Source: an uncultured Opitutia bacterium (GTDB lineage: Bacteria > Verrucomicrobiota > Verrucomicrobiia > Opitutales > Opitutaceae). From it: a stretch of 34,316 nt of DNA. The position numbers were made by a program, and so were the translations under genes. The DNA lies in contig CALFZM010000211.1 of NCBI GenBank assembly GCA_937952235.1, positions 1-34,316 of the forward strand. The letters run 5' to 3'. The notes beneath the pieces are model-generated. The model saw only the letters and a list, made by a program, of their open reading frames with translations. It ran no database searches and had not been told where the DNA came from. Each line of letters begins with the position of its first letter. Within the stretch, counting starts at the first letter, position 1. Positions 7,925-16,709 of this stretch are shown here, one piece after another.

Positions 7925-9361
7925 TCAGCGCGGCGACGGCACGGCCGCCGCGGCCGGGCCGCGGTGATAAAGGGTCCAGTAGGCGTGGCGGGTGGACTGG
8001 TTCAACTCCTTCAACAACGGCATCGCGAACGGGAACTGCACTGCTTCCGGATAGACCGCGCCCGCCAGGGGTTGCGGCAGGTGGCGGCGGAACTCCGGCT
8101 CCCGGATGCCGTAGCCCGCGATCGACCGGGTCAGGACTCCGTCCTCGCTGTGCGAGAGCCGGCCGTCGGCGTAGAAGCCCAGCACCGGGTGTTGCGGAAA
8201 CCACAGGGCCTGCGGGTGGGCCGCGATCAGCCGCCGGGCGGAGTCGAGGTGCGCGGTGAAGGGGCCGGAGGCGGGAGACCGCAGTTCGGGGAAACGCAGT
8301 CCCAGGGCGAGCGCCGCGACGGCCAGGACGCGGCCGCCGCCGGCCGCCGTGAGCAGCCTTTCCCGTGCGAACCAGGCGAGCAACAGCGCGGGCAGGAGGT
8401 AATCCACGGAGTGCAGCAGGTTCAGGTCGCCGCCGATCTTGAAGTAGCCCGCCAGACCGACCGGCAGCATCGCCGCCGCGACCAGCGTGGCGAGTTGCAG
8501 CAGCCGGCCGCTCTCGGTCGCGCGGGAAGGCCAGCGGCCGGTGCGCCACAGCGCGAACAGCACCGCGATGGGTCCGGCGACCTGCAGCCCGGCCGCCCAG
8601 GGGCGCATGGTGAAGCGGGGCCAGAACTCCGCCCAGGGCAGCCGGCCCGGGATCGCGACGAGGTTGAGCCACAGGTTGGCGAAGCCGAACTTCAGCGCGA
8701 ACGCCCCGAGCGCCGCGAAGCCCCAGAGCGCGAGCCAGCCGATGTGGCGCAGGGCGGCGCCGCGGCCCGCGGCGAGGCCAAGGTAGAGGAGCTGCGCCGG
8801 CAGGATGAAGAGCGCGATCTGCTTCGACCAGACCGCGAGCGCTCCGGCGGCCGCGGCCAGCGCAAGCCGGCCGGTACCCGGCGCGGGCACCCGCGCGAGC
8901 AGCCAGCAGGAGAGCAGGCCGAAGGCGATCGCCGCGTGGTCGGCCACGTGCAGGATGAGGTGCGAGCGCGGCAGCACGAGCGCCACCACGCACCAGGCCA
9001 GCGCGGGCGGGACCAGGCCCCGCGCCCGCAGCTCCGGCGAGCCGAAGAGGATCACCGCGGGCGGGAGCAGGACGAGCAGCGCATTGATCGCCATCGCCGC
9101 GTGCAGCGCCGAAGCCGGGCCGCCGGCCAGCGTCGCCGGCAGGTGGAGGAAGAGGCTCACCGGGCCGTAGATCCAGGTGAAGAGCGGTCCGTCGCCGATC
9201 AACGGATACGGATTCACGCCGTACCGGAGCGCGAAGGCGGGCGCCAGCCGGATGTCGTTCCACGCGTAGAAAGGAAACTCGCACCAGGCGTTCCACAGGC
9301 AGACGAGGACACCCAGCGCCGCGGCCACCAGGGCCAGCCGGACTGCGCGCGATGCAGGCAT
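7925..9361 (-). CDS. GT-C-like polytopic membrane protein, paralogue B (about 478 aa)
   Basis: This is a multi-pass membrane protein with a first helix at 7-24, then WNDIRLAP (34-41) and TWIYGP (62-67). The C-terminal part contains WFPQHPV and SEDGVL. These landmarks match the protein encoded at 2113-3582 in order and spacing, so both likely catalyse related glycosyl transfers. The start is ambiguous. An ATG at 9454 would give 509 residues and overlap the preceding stop as ATGA, as elsewhere in this cluster. ATG 9361 gives an N-terminus that begins at the membrane helix and leaves a perfect hairpin (9403-9428) in the gap. I favour 9361 because the 31 extra residues look non-coding. Confidence 0.78.
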   Translation of the reverse strand: MPASRAVRLALVAAALGVLVCLWNAWCEFPFYAWNDIRLAPAFALRYGVNPYPLIGDGPLFTWIYGPVSLFLHLPATLAGGPASALHAAMAINALLVLLPPAVILFGSPELRARGLVPPALAWCVVALVLPRSHLILHVADHAAIAFGLLSCWLLARVPAPGTGRLALAAAAGALAVWSKQIALFILPAQLLYLGLAAGRGAALRHIGWLALWGFAALGAFALKFGFANLWLNLVAIPGRLPWAEFWPRFTMRPWAAGLQVAGPIAVLFALWRTGRWPSRATESGRLLQLATLVAAAMLPVGLAGYFKIGGDLNLLHSVDYLLPALLLAWFARERLLTAAGGGRVLAVAALALGLRFPELRSPASGPFTAHLDSARRLIAAHPQALWFPQHPVLGFYADGRLSHSEDGVLTRSIAGYGIREPEFRRHLPQPLAGAVYPEAVQFPFAMPLLKELNQSTRHAYWTLYHRGPAAAAVPSPR

Positions 9362-9402
9362 GAGACCGCGGCGAGGATGGGCGGCGGGTCCGGGCGCGCG
9401 AG

Positions 9403-9428
9403 CCAAACGGTGTAAAGGAACCGTTTGG
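9403..9428. other. Perfect 9-bp inverted repeat
   Basis: The arms ccaaacggt (9403-9411) and accgtttgg (9420-9428) are exact reverse complements around an 8-base loop. The repeat sits between the stop of the upstream minus-strand gene (9451) and the preferred start of the next (9361). No T-tract follows on either strand. It could be an mRNA structure affecting translation, an operator, or a processing site. If translation begins at 9454 instead, it lies inside the coding sequence. Confidence 0.5.
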
Positions 9429-9450
9429 AAGGGGGTCTGCCGGGCGGCCT

Positions 9451-11172
9451 TCATGCGGACGGCGGGCGCCGGTGCGCCCGCACGAGCGCGAGCGCCAGCA
9501 CGAGCGCCAGCAGCCCGAGGACCGCGTAGTCGTAGCCGGCGAAGGCGTCGCCGAAGAACGGACGCTGGAAGTGCAGCTTCGCCCGCCAGTTCACGAGCGC
9601 ATGCGGCGAGTAGCTCGCGAACGTCTCCGCCGGCGGCCGGTGCGGCGCGAACCACTGATCGAGGAGGAAACTCTGCGCGCCGAACTGGAGCCCGATGCCG
9701 AGCAGCACGTCGAGCGTCGCCCCGGCCACCGCGAGCCGCCGCCATCCCGCCGTGAGCGTCGTCCAGCGCGCCGCGACCAGCCCCAGGCCCAGCAGGACGA
9801 GCGGCTGCAGGCAGATGTGCGCGAGACCCCAGCCGTCGCGGCCGCCGTGCACCATGACGCCGAGCACGGCGATCGTGGCGAGCCCCGCGCCCCACGCCGC
9901 GCGGATCCGCGGCGCCACTTCGCGGGCGGCGCGCGCCAGCAGCCCGAGGACGGCGAGCCAGCCGACGCTGCCGAAGATGAAGAGCAGGTTCAGCTGGTAG
10001 AGCTGGAAGCACCAGTCCCGCACCCAGCCCCACGGGCTCTGCTGCACGAAGAAGCCCCAGTTCACCTCGCGCAGGAAGTGCGGCACGACGGTGTCGCGCA
10101 CATTGAGCAGCGCCGCCGCGAGCTGCGCCGCCGCGGTCGGGGCCTTGTCGGTCATGCTCGAGTTGGTCAGGAAGGTCCCGCGCGGCCCGTACACCGCCAG
10201 GGCCCAGCCGAACCAGGTCGCCAGCACCGCGAACCCCGCCGCGGCCGCCACCGCGGTCTCCTTCCACCAGATCGCCGTGCCCCAGCGGCCGGCGCCGCGG
10301 CCGAGCCAGACCGCCGCGAACACCAGCGCGTACGGCCCCGCCGAGTAGTGGGTCAGGATCGCCGCCGCCAGCGTCACCGAGAAAAGGATACCCGCGCGCG
10401 GGAAGCCGGCCCCGCCGGCCCGCAGCAGGCAGTGAAAGGCCGCGAGGGTGAAGAACGCGGCGTGCAGCTTCGTCCAGGCGAAGGTCGCGTTCTGGACGAA
10501 CATCGGGCTCGCCAGGAAGAGCGCCGCGAGCACGCGGATTGCCGGCCGCAGGTCTCCCGGCGCGCCGTCGGGCGCGCGGGGCACGAACCGGCCCGCGAGC
10601 AGCGCCGCGGGCAGGAACGCCAGGCTGCCAAGGAAGGTGCACGCGAGCTGGTAGTGCGCGAAGTCGACCCGCGTGAGTCCCATGAAGACGCCGAACACGA
10701 TGTTCGCGAGCGGGGGCCGCGAGGTCAGGGCGTCGAAGCCGTTGAAGCGGATGTCGCGCGGGCCGTGGTGCAGGAAGAAATCGACGCGCTGCATGTGCCC
10801 GAACCAGTCGCCGACCCACGCGCCGCCCGAGTAGGTTGCCACGAGCGCGAGCCAGCCGACGCACCAGGCCGTGACGAGCCCCTGCGCCAGCGTGAGCTCG
10901 CGCACGGTGGGATCGCGGGCAAGTTCGCGGAGCGCCCGCGAGTCGACGGCCAGGCCCAGCACGGCGACCGCCGGCAGCACCCAGAACGTGGCGCGCGGCA
11001 GCGCCGCGACGTACACGAGCCAGCCGAGGAGGAACGCCGCGAGCAGCGACACGGCCACGGCCACCAGCAGCCTTTCCGCGGGCTGGCAGCGCAGCCGCGC
11101 CGCGACCGGCCAGCCCGGTCCGGCGACGAGCAGGGTGAAAAGGAGCAGGCTGCCGAGCGTGGCGGCGATCAT
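9451..11172 (-). CDS. GT-C-like polytopic membrane protein (573 aa)
   Basis: The product is a predicted integral membrane glycosyltransferase or related GT-C-fold protein. Multiple hydrophobic helices run through the length. A loop at about 115-155 contains GDWFGHMQRVDFFL (121-134), with acidic residues positioned as in GT-C proteins, and then TSRPPLANIVF (150-160). The ATG at 11172 overlaps the stop of the upstream gene as ATGA (11169-11172). That fixes this start over longer upstream possibilities, whose extra residues look like out-of-frame translation. The C-terminal end is a hydrophobic helix followed by basic residues. I recognise no closer family. Confidence 0.8.
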   Translation of the reverse strand: MIAATLGSLLLFTLLVAGPGWPVAARLRCQPAERLLVAVAVSLLAAFLLGWLVYVAALPRATFWVLPAVAVLGLAVDSRALRELARDPTVRELTLAQGLVTAWCVGWLALVATYSGGAWVGDWFGHMQRVDFFLHHGPRDIRFNGFDALTSRPPLANIVFGVFMGLTRVDFAHYQLACTFLGSLAFLPAALLAGRFVPRAPDGAPGDLRPAIRVLAALFLASPMFVQNATFAWTKLHAAFFTLAAFHCLLRAGGAGFPRAGILFSVTLAAAILTHYSAGPYALVFAAVWLGRGAGRWGTAIWWKETAVAAAAGFAVLATWFGWALAVYGPRGTFLTNSSMTDKAPTAAAQLAAALLNVRDTVVPHFLREVNWGFFVQQSPWGWVRDWCFQLYQLNLLFIFGSVGWLAVLGLLARAAREVAPRIRAAWGAGLATIAVLGVMVHGGRDGWGLAHICLQPLVLLGLGLVAARWTTLTAGWRRLAVAGATLDVLLGIGLQFGAQSFLLDQWFAPHRPPAETFASYSPHALVNWRAKLHFQRPFFGDAFAGYDYAVLGLLALVLALALVRAHRRPPSA

Positions 11173-12971
11173 GGGGCGGGGGAGTGGACGCGCAGCAGCA
11201 CGTGGTCGGCATCCGACCACGCCGGCACCAGCGTGCCGGCGGGATCGCGGAAGAAGGCGCTGCGCGCGAGGAAGCGGGCGTTGACCTCGCCCTGGGTGAG
11301 CAGCACGAAACCGACGCCGTCCGCGCGCAGCCGGCGGGCGATTTCCGCCGGCCCGAGCTTCGGGTCGAAGAGGTAGCGCACCTCCGGGCTCCACAGCGGC
11401 AGCGTGCGGGCTCCCTGCGCGGTGAGGAGGGCGTTGGGGCCGAGGACGAGCAGGCGTTCGCTCCCGGCGGTCCGGGCGAGCTCGCGGTACAGCGGGCGCG
11501 CGTGGTACTCATGCAGCGCCCCCCCGACCGTCAGCCAGGAAGCGGGCGGGAGCCGGTACGCGTTGACCGGCAGGGTGAGCGCCCGCAGCGCGGCATCGCC
11601 GGCCAGGATCGAGAGTGCCACCGTCGCCGCGGCCAGGCCGGGGCGTACTGGTATCCAGCGGGCCAGCACACCTCCGCCGAGGACCGCCGCGACGGCCAGC
11701 GCCGGGCTGAGCACGCGCAGCGCGTAGGTGAAGCCGGCCGCGGTGTAGCCGACCGAGGCGGCCCACAGGGCGATGAAGATCAGCGCGCCGGCCAGCAGTG
11801 CGGGCGACCGCCGCGGCAGGAGCCACGCGCCCGCGGCAAGCGCGAGCAGGGAAATGCCGGCGTTGGCGAGCAGAGTGGGCCAGGCGCCGTCGGGCAGCCG
11901 GCTCCAGCCGAGACCCTCCAGGTAGCTGGCATTGAGCCAGGCGTGGACCTCGTTGACGGGGAAGATGCCGGCGACCGAGAGGTTGAAGAGCGGGTTGCCG
12001 GTGTGCAGCGCGTTGCGCAGGTACCACGGTGCGGCTCCGGCCAGGGCCACCAGCGAGAAGACCACGGTGGCGCGGCCGGGCAGCCGGCGCACCAGGCAAA
12101 GGACCAGCCCGAAGAGGGGCAGCACGAGGCCATATTCCCGCGCCAGGGCCCCGAGGGCCGCGGCGACGCCGGCGAAGACCATCGCTCCGCCCGTGGCGGC
12201 GGCCGGAGCCGTGGGAAGGTAGAGCAGCAGGGCCGTCAGCGCCAGCGCGGTGAGGCCCGTTTCCTGTCCCATCGCCACGGCCCAAAGGAGGAGCGGGGAG
12301 GCGGCGGCCAGGGCGACCGCGAAGGCGGCGGCGCGGTCGGAGAACTGCCGGCGGGCCACCGCGTGCACCGCGATCGCCAGCAGGCAGAACTGCAGGACGA
12401 CGAACGGCGCCGTCAGCGCGGGCCGCGTTTCGCCGGCGAGCGCGTACAGCCAGGCGTACGCGGCGGCGACGGTCGGCGCGATGCCGTCGGGCCAGCTGTA
12501 GACCGCGTAGTCCTCCGCCGTGACCGGCGGGTAGAACGCGAGGGTGCCGCGCGCGAGCATCTGCTCGGCGAGATAGTTCCAGCGGAAGACCGTATCCACG
12601 CCCGAGAGCGGCTGCGCGCACGCGCGGTAGATCACCACCGCCAGGGCGGGCAGCAGCGGCAGCAGCAGGGGCAGGTGCCCGCGCCAGGGTGACGCCGGGC
12701 GGGCCTCGACGGGCGAGGCGGCGGATCGCGTCCGCCACCAGAGCAAGCCCGCGCCGAGCGTCAGGAGCGACCAGGCGGCGCCGAGGCTCAGCCGACCGAT
12801 GGGGACCGCGGCGGCGTCGAGGACGAGCACGATGGCGACGAGCGCCACGAGGCTGAAAAGAAGTCCGCCGAGCAGCGGCGCCGGCACACGGGCCGCCCGC
12901 GCCGTGAGCCAGCCCGGGGTCCCGAGCGCCACAACACCGGCGATTCCGGCCAGCGCCTCCAGGGAACTCAT
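11169..12971 (-). CDS. GT-C-like polytopic membrane protein (600 aa)
   Basis: This is a multi-pass membrane protein with helices from residue 4 onward. An early loop has DTVFRWNYLAEQML (126-139) and EDYAVYSWPDGI (153-164), rich in the acidic and aromatic residues usual in the first large loop of GT-C glycosyltransferases. The C-terminal 100 or so residues form a soluble, mixed domain. The ATG at 12971 overlaps the upstream stop as ATGA (12968-12971), and the downstream gene overlaps in the same way, so 14575-9451 is one tightly coupled unit of three genes. The likely role is extracytoplasmic glycosyl transfer; the substrate is unknown. Confidence 0.8.
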   Translation of the reverse strand: MSSLEALAGIAGVVALGTPGWLTARAARVPAPLLGGLLFSLVALVAIVLVLDAAAVPIGRLSLGAAWSLLTLGAGLLWWRTRSAASPVEARPASPWRGHLPLLLPLLPALAVVIYRACAQPLSGVDTVFRWNYLAEQMLARGTLAFYPPVTAEDYAVYSWPDGIAPTVAAAYAWLYALAGETRPALTAPFVVLQFCLLAIAVHAVARRQFSDRAAAFAVALAAASPLLLWAVAMGQETGLTALALTALLLYLPTAPAAATGGAMVFAGVAAALGALAREYGLVLPLFGLVLCLVRRLPGRATVVFSLVALAGAAPWYLRNALHTGNPLFNLSVAGIFPVNEVHAWLNASYLEGLGWSRLPDGAWPTLLANAGISLLALAAGAWLLPRRSPALLAGALIFIALWAASVGYTAAGFTYALRVLSPALAVAAVLGGGVLARWIPVRPGLAAATVALSILAGDAALRALTLPVNAYRLPPASWLTVGGALHEYHARPLYRELARTAGSERLLVLGPNALLTAQGARTLPLWSPEVRYLFDPKLGPAEIARRLRADGVGFVLLTQGEVNARFLARSAFFRDPAGTLVPAWSDADHVLLRVHSPAP

Positions 12972-14575
12972 GGCGCGGATGCGGCGGAGGCGCCCCGCCG
13001 GTAGACCAGGAAGATCGCGTCGAAGTGGAGGTAACCGCGCCCGGGCAAAATCGGGATCGCGTCGACCTTGCCGCGCGTATCGAAAACCCGCGCGATGTCG
13101 TACTGCTGGCGCAACGACGGGATTTCGTTGAACACGAGCTGGCCCTCGGCCGGCCGCAGCACGACCCAGTCGGGCTGCAGCGCCGCGATCACCTGCGCGT
13201 AGCTGCGGTGTCCGGCGCGACGGGCGGCGACCACCTCGGGGGAGGAGAGCCCGGGAAAATCGAGCATCTTCAGGCCCGAGAAATAGCCGATGTAGCCGAG
13301 CGGTTCGAGGAAGACGCGGTCGCCCGGCCGCGCCTGGGCCTTCAGCCAGAGCCCGATCTCCCGCCGGTGGCCGGTCTCGATCAGCGCCTGCTGCGTGCGC
13401 ATCTGCCAGGCGGCGCACCCGAGCAGCGTCGCCTGCAGCACGATGATCAAGGCCGCGCTCACGCGCGCAACCGACGCAGGGAGGCTGGCCGCCCAGCCCG
13501 CCGCGGGTCGCGTTTCCCAGAGCGCGTGCAACAGGTAAGCCCACGCGATCCATCCGAGGGTCTGCCACGCGGGGTAGTACCAGGGGAAGGGCGGAATGTA
13601 GGTGACGTAGAAGCCGCCGAGGAAGCAGGCGAACGACGCGATCCGGCCGCCGCGGGGCACGCGGGGCCAGAGCCAGGCGAGCGCCGCGCCGACCGCCAGC
13701 AGCCGGGCCGGCCAGGCCAGCGCCTCCGGCCACCCGCCGAGAAAGAAGTAGGCGGGGCTGTAGACATGATGGAGCGGCACGTCGCCGAAAAGCAGCCGCC
13801 AGGGATAGAGGGCGAGCCGCGTGACGGATTCGCCCAGCGCCAGGTGCTGCGACTTCGCCAGGATGGTGTGTGGAACCGGCGAGCCGTAGTAGGACCACGC
13901 GAAGATCAGCCAGGGCAGGTACAGCACGACGCCGAGGGCGATGGCCCCGGCCACGCGACCCAGCCGCTGGCGCAGGTCGAACCCGGCCGCCCGTGCGCCG
14001 AACAGCATCCACGCGAGCGCGATCGCGGCGAAAAAGACGCAGCCATCGGGCCGGGTCCATTGCAGCCCCGTGCATGCCACGGCGCAGGGCCACAGCCGTG
14101 CGCCCGTGACGAATACGTGCCAGGTGAAGGCGACGAAGAATACCATGAACGCCGTCTCCATCCCGTTCATCGAGAAATCGACGATCTTTGGATCGAGCAC
14201 CCATGCCGCTCCGATCGCCGCCACCGCGCCGGCATACAATCCCTCGCGCAGCCAGGTGCGCAGCGTGAGCCAGAGCGCCAGGCCGAGCGCCAGCGCACTG
14301 GTGCAGCGCAGGAGCCACAGGGCCCGCAGCGCGACGTCCTCACCGCCGCCCAGGGCGAACAGCGCCGGCAGCAGCGTGCCGATGGGGGAGGTGAAGGAAT
14401 GGACGCGTTCGCCCGGCTGGAACACCAGGCCGTGGCCCGTGGCGAGATTCAGGCTGGCGCGGAAGGTGATGTAGTAATCCTCCCAGACATGCGCCGTGAA
14501 CGCCGCGAACGCGAGCGACACGACGAGCGCCGCCAGGCCGGTCCGGAAGGGCAGGCGGGGCGAGGACGACATCAT
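12968..14575 (-). CDS. GT-C glycosyltransferase resembling AftB-like proteins (535 aa)
   Basis: This polytopic membrane protein has a first helix at 11-30. It is followed by WEDYYITFRASLNLATGHGL (31-50) and the PGERVHSFTSPIGT stretch (54-67). The pattern of an acidic pair, ITFR, G-x-GLVF and PGERV-x-x-FTSP is one I associate with AftB-like arabinofuranosyltransferases and their many bacterial relatives. That makes a GT-C enzyme using a polyprenyl-phosphate sugar likely. Arabinose specificity should not be assumed. Two consecutive ATG codons (14575 and 14572) could start it. It is the first gene of the ATGA-coupled trio, preceded by a 201-bp gap. Confidence 0.85.
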   Translation of the reverse strand: MMSSSPRLPFRTGLAALVVSLAFAAFTAHVWEDYYITFRASLNLATGHGLVFQPGERVHSFTSPIGTLLPALFALGGGEDVALRALWLLRCTSALALGLALWLTLRTWLREGLYAGAVAAIGAAWVLDPKIVDFSMNGMETAFMVFFVAFTWHVFVTGARLWPCAVACTGLQWTRPDGCVFFAAIALAWMLFGARAAGFDLRQRLGRVAGAIALGVVLYLPWLIFAWSYYGSPVPHTILAKSQHLALGESVTRLALYPWRLLFGDVPLHHVYSPAYFFLGGWPEALAWPARLLAVGAALAWLWPRVPRGGRIASFACFLGGFYVTYIPPFPWYYPAWQTLGWIAWAYLLHALWETRPAAGWAASLPASVARVSAALIIVLQATLLGCAAWQMRTQQALIETGHRREIGLWLKAQARPGDRVFLEPLGYIGYFSGLKMLDFPGLSSPEVVAARRAGHRSYAQVIAALQPDWVVLRPAEGQLVFNEIPSLRQQYDIARVFDTRGKVDAIPILPGRGYLHFDAIFLVYRRGASAASAP

Positions 14576-14776
14576 GGCTTGGGCATCGGGTGGCGTGGCG
14601 CGGAGTAGCGCCGCGGCCCGTCGCAGGCCGGTTCCGGCACACCGGAGACGCGCCGCGGCAGGTCGCGGCGTGAGGCCGCTCCTCCTTCACGGAATTTCCG
14701 GCGCGAAGGAAGCGGGGAAATCGCGGTCGGACGTCGGGTTGACAGGTGATTTACGCGGGCGCGCCGCGACCGCGTC
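14576..14776. other. Intergenic region upstream of the GT-C trio
   Basis: These 201 bp separate two minus-strand genes and probably hold the promoter of the trio at 9451-14575. I see no convincing minus-strand -35/-10 pair. A TTGACA on the plus strand (14739-14744) points the wrong way and has no partner -10 element. No gene is visible here. Confidence 0.4.
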
Positions 14777-15466
14777 CTACCGGAGGATGTTGTACTTGAA
14801 AATCGCCCACAACGCGCGGAACCCGTCCCGCCAGCCGATCTTTTTCCCCTCGGCGTAGGTGCGGCCGTAGTAGCTGATCCCGACCTCGTAGATCGGCACG
14901 TCGAGCTTCGCGACCTTGGCCGTGATCTCGGGCTCGAAACCGAAACGGTTCTCCTCGATCGTGATCCTCTGGATCACCTCGCGACGGAAGACCTTGTAGC
15001 ACGTCTCCATGTCGGTGAGGTTGATGTTGGTCGCCATGTTCGAGAGCAGCGTCAGGAACTTGTTGCCGACCATGTGCCAGAAATAGACCACCCGGTGCGG
15101 CTGCCCGCCCTGGAAGCGCGAGCCAAAGACGACGTCGGCGCGCCCCTCGATGATCGGCTGCAGCAGCCGCGGATACTCCACCGGGTCATACTCGAGGTCG
15201 GCATCCTGGACGATCACGGCCTCGCCGGTGGCCGCCGCGAAACCCGTGCGCAGCGCCGCGCCCTTGCCCTGGTTGACCTCGTGGTAAATGATCTGGTCGA
15301 CCAACGGCGCGATCTCCGTCCGGAGCAGGTCGCGCGTGCCGTCCCGCGAACAGTCGTCGACGATGATGATCTCCTTGTCGGGCACCGGCGCCGCCCGCAC
15401 CCGGTTGACGATGGTGCGGATGGTCTTGGCCTCGTTGTAACAGGGAATGACGACGGAGAGCTTCAT
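14777..15466 (-). CDS. GT2 glycosyltransferase, DPM1-like (229 aa)
   Basis: A soluble, single-domain GT2 enzyme resembling dolichyl-phosphate mannose synthase and its bacterial homologues, which load a sugar onto polyprenyl phosphate. Visible motifs are SVVIPCYNEA (4-13), IVDDCSRDGT (35-44), NQGKGAALRTGF (65-76) and the metal-binding QDADLEYDP (87-95). The length of 229 residues fits the form without C-terminal membrane helices. The ATG at 15466 is chosen because the nucleotide-binding strand starts at residue 3; upstream in-frame codons give basic, non-family sequence. It is divergent from the exported-protein operon across a 118-bp gap. Together with the GT2 at 6901-7899 it may supply lipid-linked sugars to the GT-C proteins. 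Confidence 0.9.
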   Translation of the reverse strand: MKLSVVIPCYNEAKTIRTIVNRVRAAPVPDKEIIIVDDCSRDGTRDLLRTEIAPLVDQIIYHEVNQGKGAALRTGFAAATGEAVIVQDADLEYDPVEYPRLLQPIIEGRADVVFGSRFQGGQPHRVVYFWHMVGNKFLTLLSNMATNINLTDMETCYKVFRREVIQRITIEENRFGFEPEITAKVAKLDVPIYEVGISYYGRTYAEGKKIGWRDGFRALWAIFKYNILR

Positions 15467-15584
15467 GCGGGCAGGCGGGAACGCATAGTGGCTGAACCCG
15501 GGAGCATGAAGGAAATTCGCGTAAGGTGACACAACGGGGCATTGCCTTGGCGGAATAAATGCTCTCTGTAACCACCACCCCGCC
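15467..15584. promoter_or_regulatory. Divergent intergenic region, probable promoters
   Basis: This 118-bp region separates the divergent GT2 gene from the exported-protein operon, so promoters for both should lie here. The stretch 15541-15572 is relatively AT-rich for this window. It offers only a weak plus-strand candidate (TTGCCT at 15542, TGTAAC at 15567, 19-bp spacing), and no operator is evident. Confidence 0.3.
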
Positions 15585-16706
15585 GTGCCCCCGTCACGCC
15601 CAGCCCGCGTTGCCCGTCTCGCGCCTGCGTTCGCCGGGCTCCTGCTTGCGGTGACGGTCGGCGCGCAGGAAGCCCCGGATCCGAATCGCCCCGGCACCTT
15701 CGAAGGCAACTGGGAGATCACGTACAATGACACGCCGTCCAAGGGCCAGCAGCTGGTGTCGCGCGTCGCGATCGCGCATGCCTGGCCGGTCCCTTCGGAT
15801 CCCGCCTTCGAAAAGGAGGTTCGCGTGGGCGGCAGCCGGCCGCCGCGCGTCTGGAAGCCGCAGCGCGACCCGCGCTCGCCGCTCATCTATGCCACCAACC
15901 CCGACCGCAACGAAGGGGGTTCGGTGGGTGCGATCAAGCCCGTCGCGGGCGCCCCGCTGAAGCTGAAGCACCCGTATTCGTTCCTTGGACACTGGGGCGG
16001 CACATCCGAGGTCCGGCTGACCGGGCCCCACACCGCCGCAGGGCAATGGAGCTATGGCGACAAGTCCGGCGCGGAACGCTGGCGCCGCGTCCGACCGCGG
16101 GTCGACGCGATCGAGTTCGACGGCACGGCGAAGCACCGGGTCGAGTTCGGCGCCGGCGTGGGGCGGCTCGAGACCAAGTACAGCGCGGACGACTGGGTCG
16201 CGGGCAATCGTCCCGGCTTTGTGATCCGCATTTACGGCGAAAACCTCTGGGGCTACCACGTCACCTGGATCGACGGGCCTGGCGTCGACGGATCGCGCTG
16301 GCGCACGCTCTACCGGCCTGGTGCGAAGGTGGCGCCCGAGAACGCCATCGGTATCGCGGTCACCGGGAAGACCTGGTCCGCCGCCACCCCGGGCCGCATG
16401 AACCTGTACCTCGACGGCATCCGGATCCCGTTCGACCTGGTCGTGCACGGCTACCCCGAGGAAAAGCTGCCGCCCGCGCCCGAACTGCGGTTCGTGCGCG
16501 CGACCGTGGGTCGGTTCGAACCCGCCGCGATGCTGCGGCATGGCGACGAATTCCACGTCGAGGCGCTCTACCCGCGCCGGCCTTCGCGGCCGCCGGCGGA
16601 GGTCGAGCTGACCTGGACCGACGGCCAGCCGCGGTCGGTCCCCGTCCTGCCCACGGACGATGTCCGCGTGTTCCGCAGCGGACCGTTGCGGCTGCTCCCC
16701 CCGTGA
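15585..16706 (+). CDS. Exported protein of unknown function (373 aa), first gene of operon
   Basis: I do not recognise a named family. The N-terminus is a signal peptide: basic residues (5-11), a hydrophobic core (12-26) and a likely cleavage after AVTVGA near 27. The mature part looks beta-rich and starts with FEGNWEITYND (39-49). A central IRIYGENL segment is Ig/IPT-like in appearance. LRFVRAT lies at 301-307, and the protein ends with RVFRSGPLRLLPP (361-373). These features recur in order in the first 381 residues of the giant protein two genes downstream (LRFVRRT 309-315, RLFRAGPFLLL 371-381), so the two appear homologous. The start is GTG at 15585; a nearby ATG at 15559 is out of frame. 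The next gene begins three bases after the stop. Confidence 0.82.
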   Translation: MPPSRPARVARLAPAFAGLLLAVTVGAQEAPDPNRPGTFEGNWEITYNDTPSKGQQLVSRVAIAHAWPVPSDPAFEKEVRVGGSRPPRVWKPQRDPRSPLIYATNPDRNEGGSVGAIKPVAGAPLKLKHPYSFLGHWGGTSEVRLTGPHTAAGQWSYGDKSGAERWRRVRPRVDAIEFDGTAKHRVEFGAGVGRLETKYSADDWVAGNRPGFVIRIYGENLWGYHVTWIDGPGVDGSRWRTLYRPGAKVAPENAIGIAVTGKTWSAATPGRMNLYLDGIRIPFDLVVHGYPEEKLPPAPELRFVRATVGRFEPAAMLRHGDEFHVEALYPRRPSRPPAEVELTWTDGQPRSVPVLPTDDVRVFRSGPLRLLPP

Positions 16707-16709
16707 CCG

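Noticed and set aside
9362..11512. N-terminal extension of the gene at 7925-9361 that would give a 1195-residue protein
   Set aside because: The extension overlaps the 573-aa membrane protein on the same strand and translates to out-of-frame Arg/Ala/Pro-rich sequence. The real gene starts at 9361 or 9454.
12972..14318. N-terminal extension of the 600-aa gene, covering the 535-aa gene
   Set aside because: The 535-aa frame has the conserved EDYY and FTSP motifs; the extension is its shadow, and the ATGA overlap fixes the start at 12971.
14739..14744. Plus-strand TTGACA as a promoter -35 element
   Set aside because: No -10 element lies at suitable distance, and no plus-strand gene follows before 15585.
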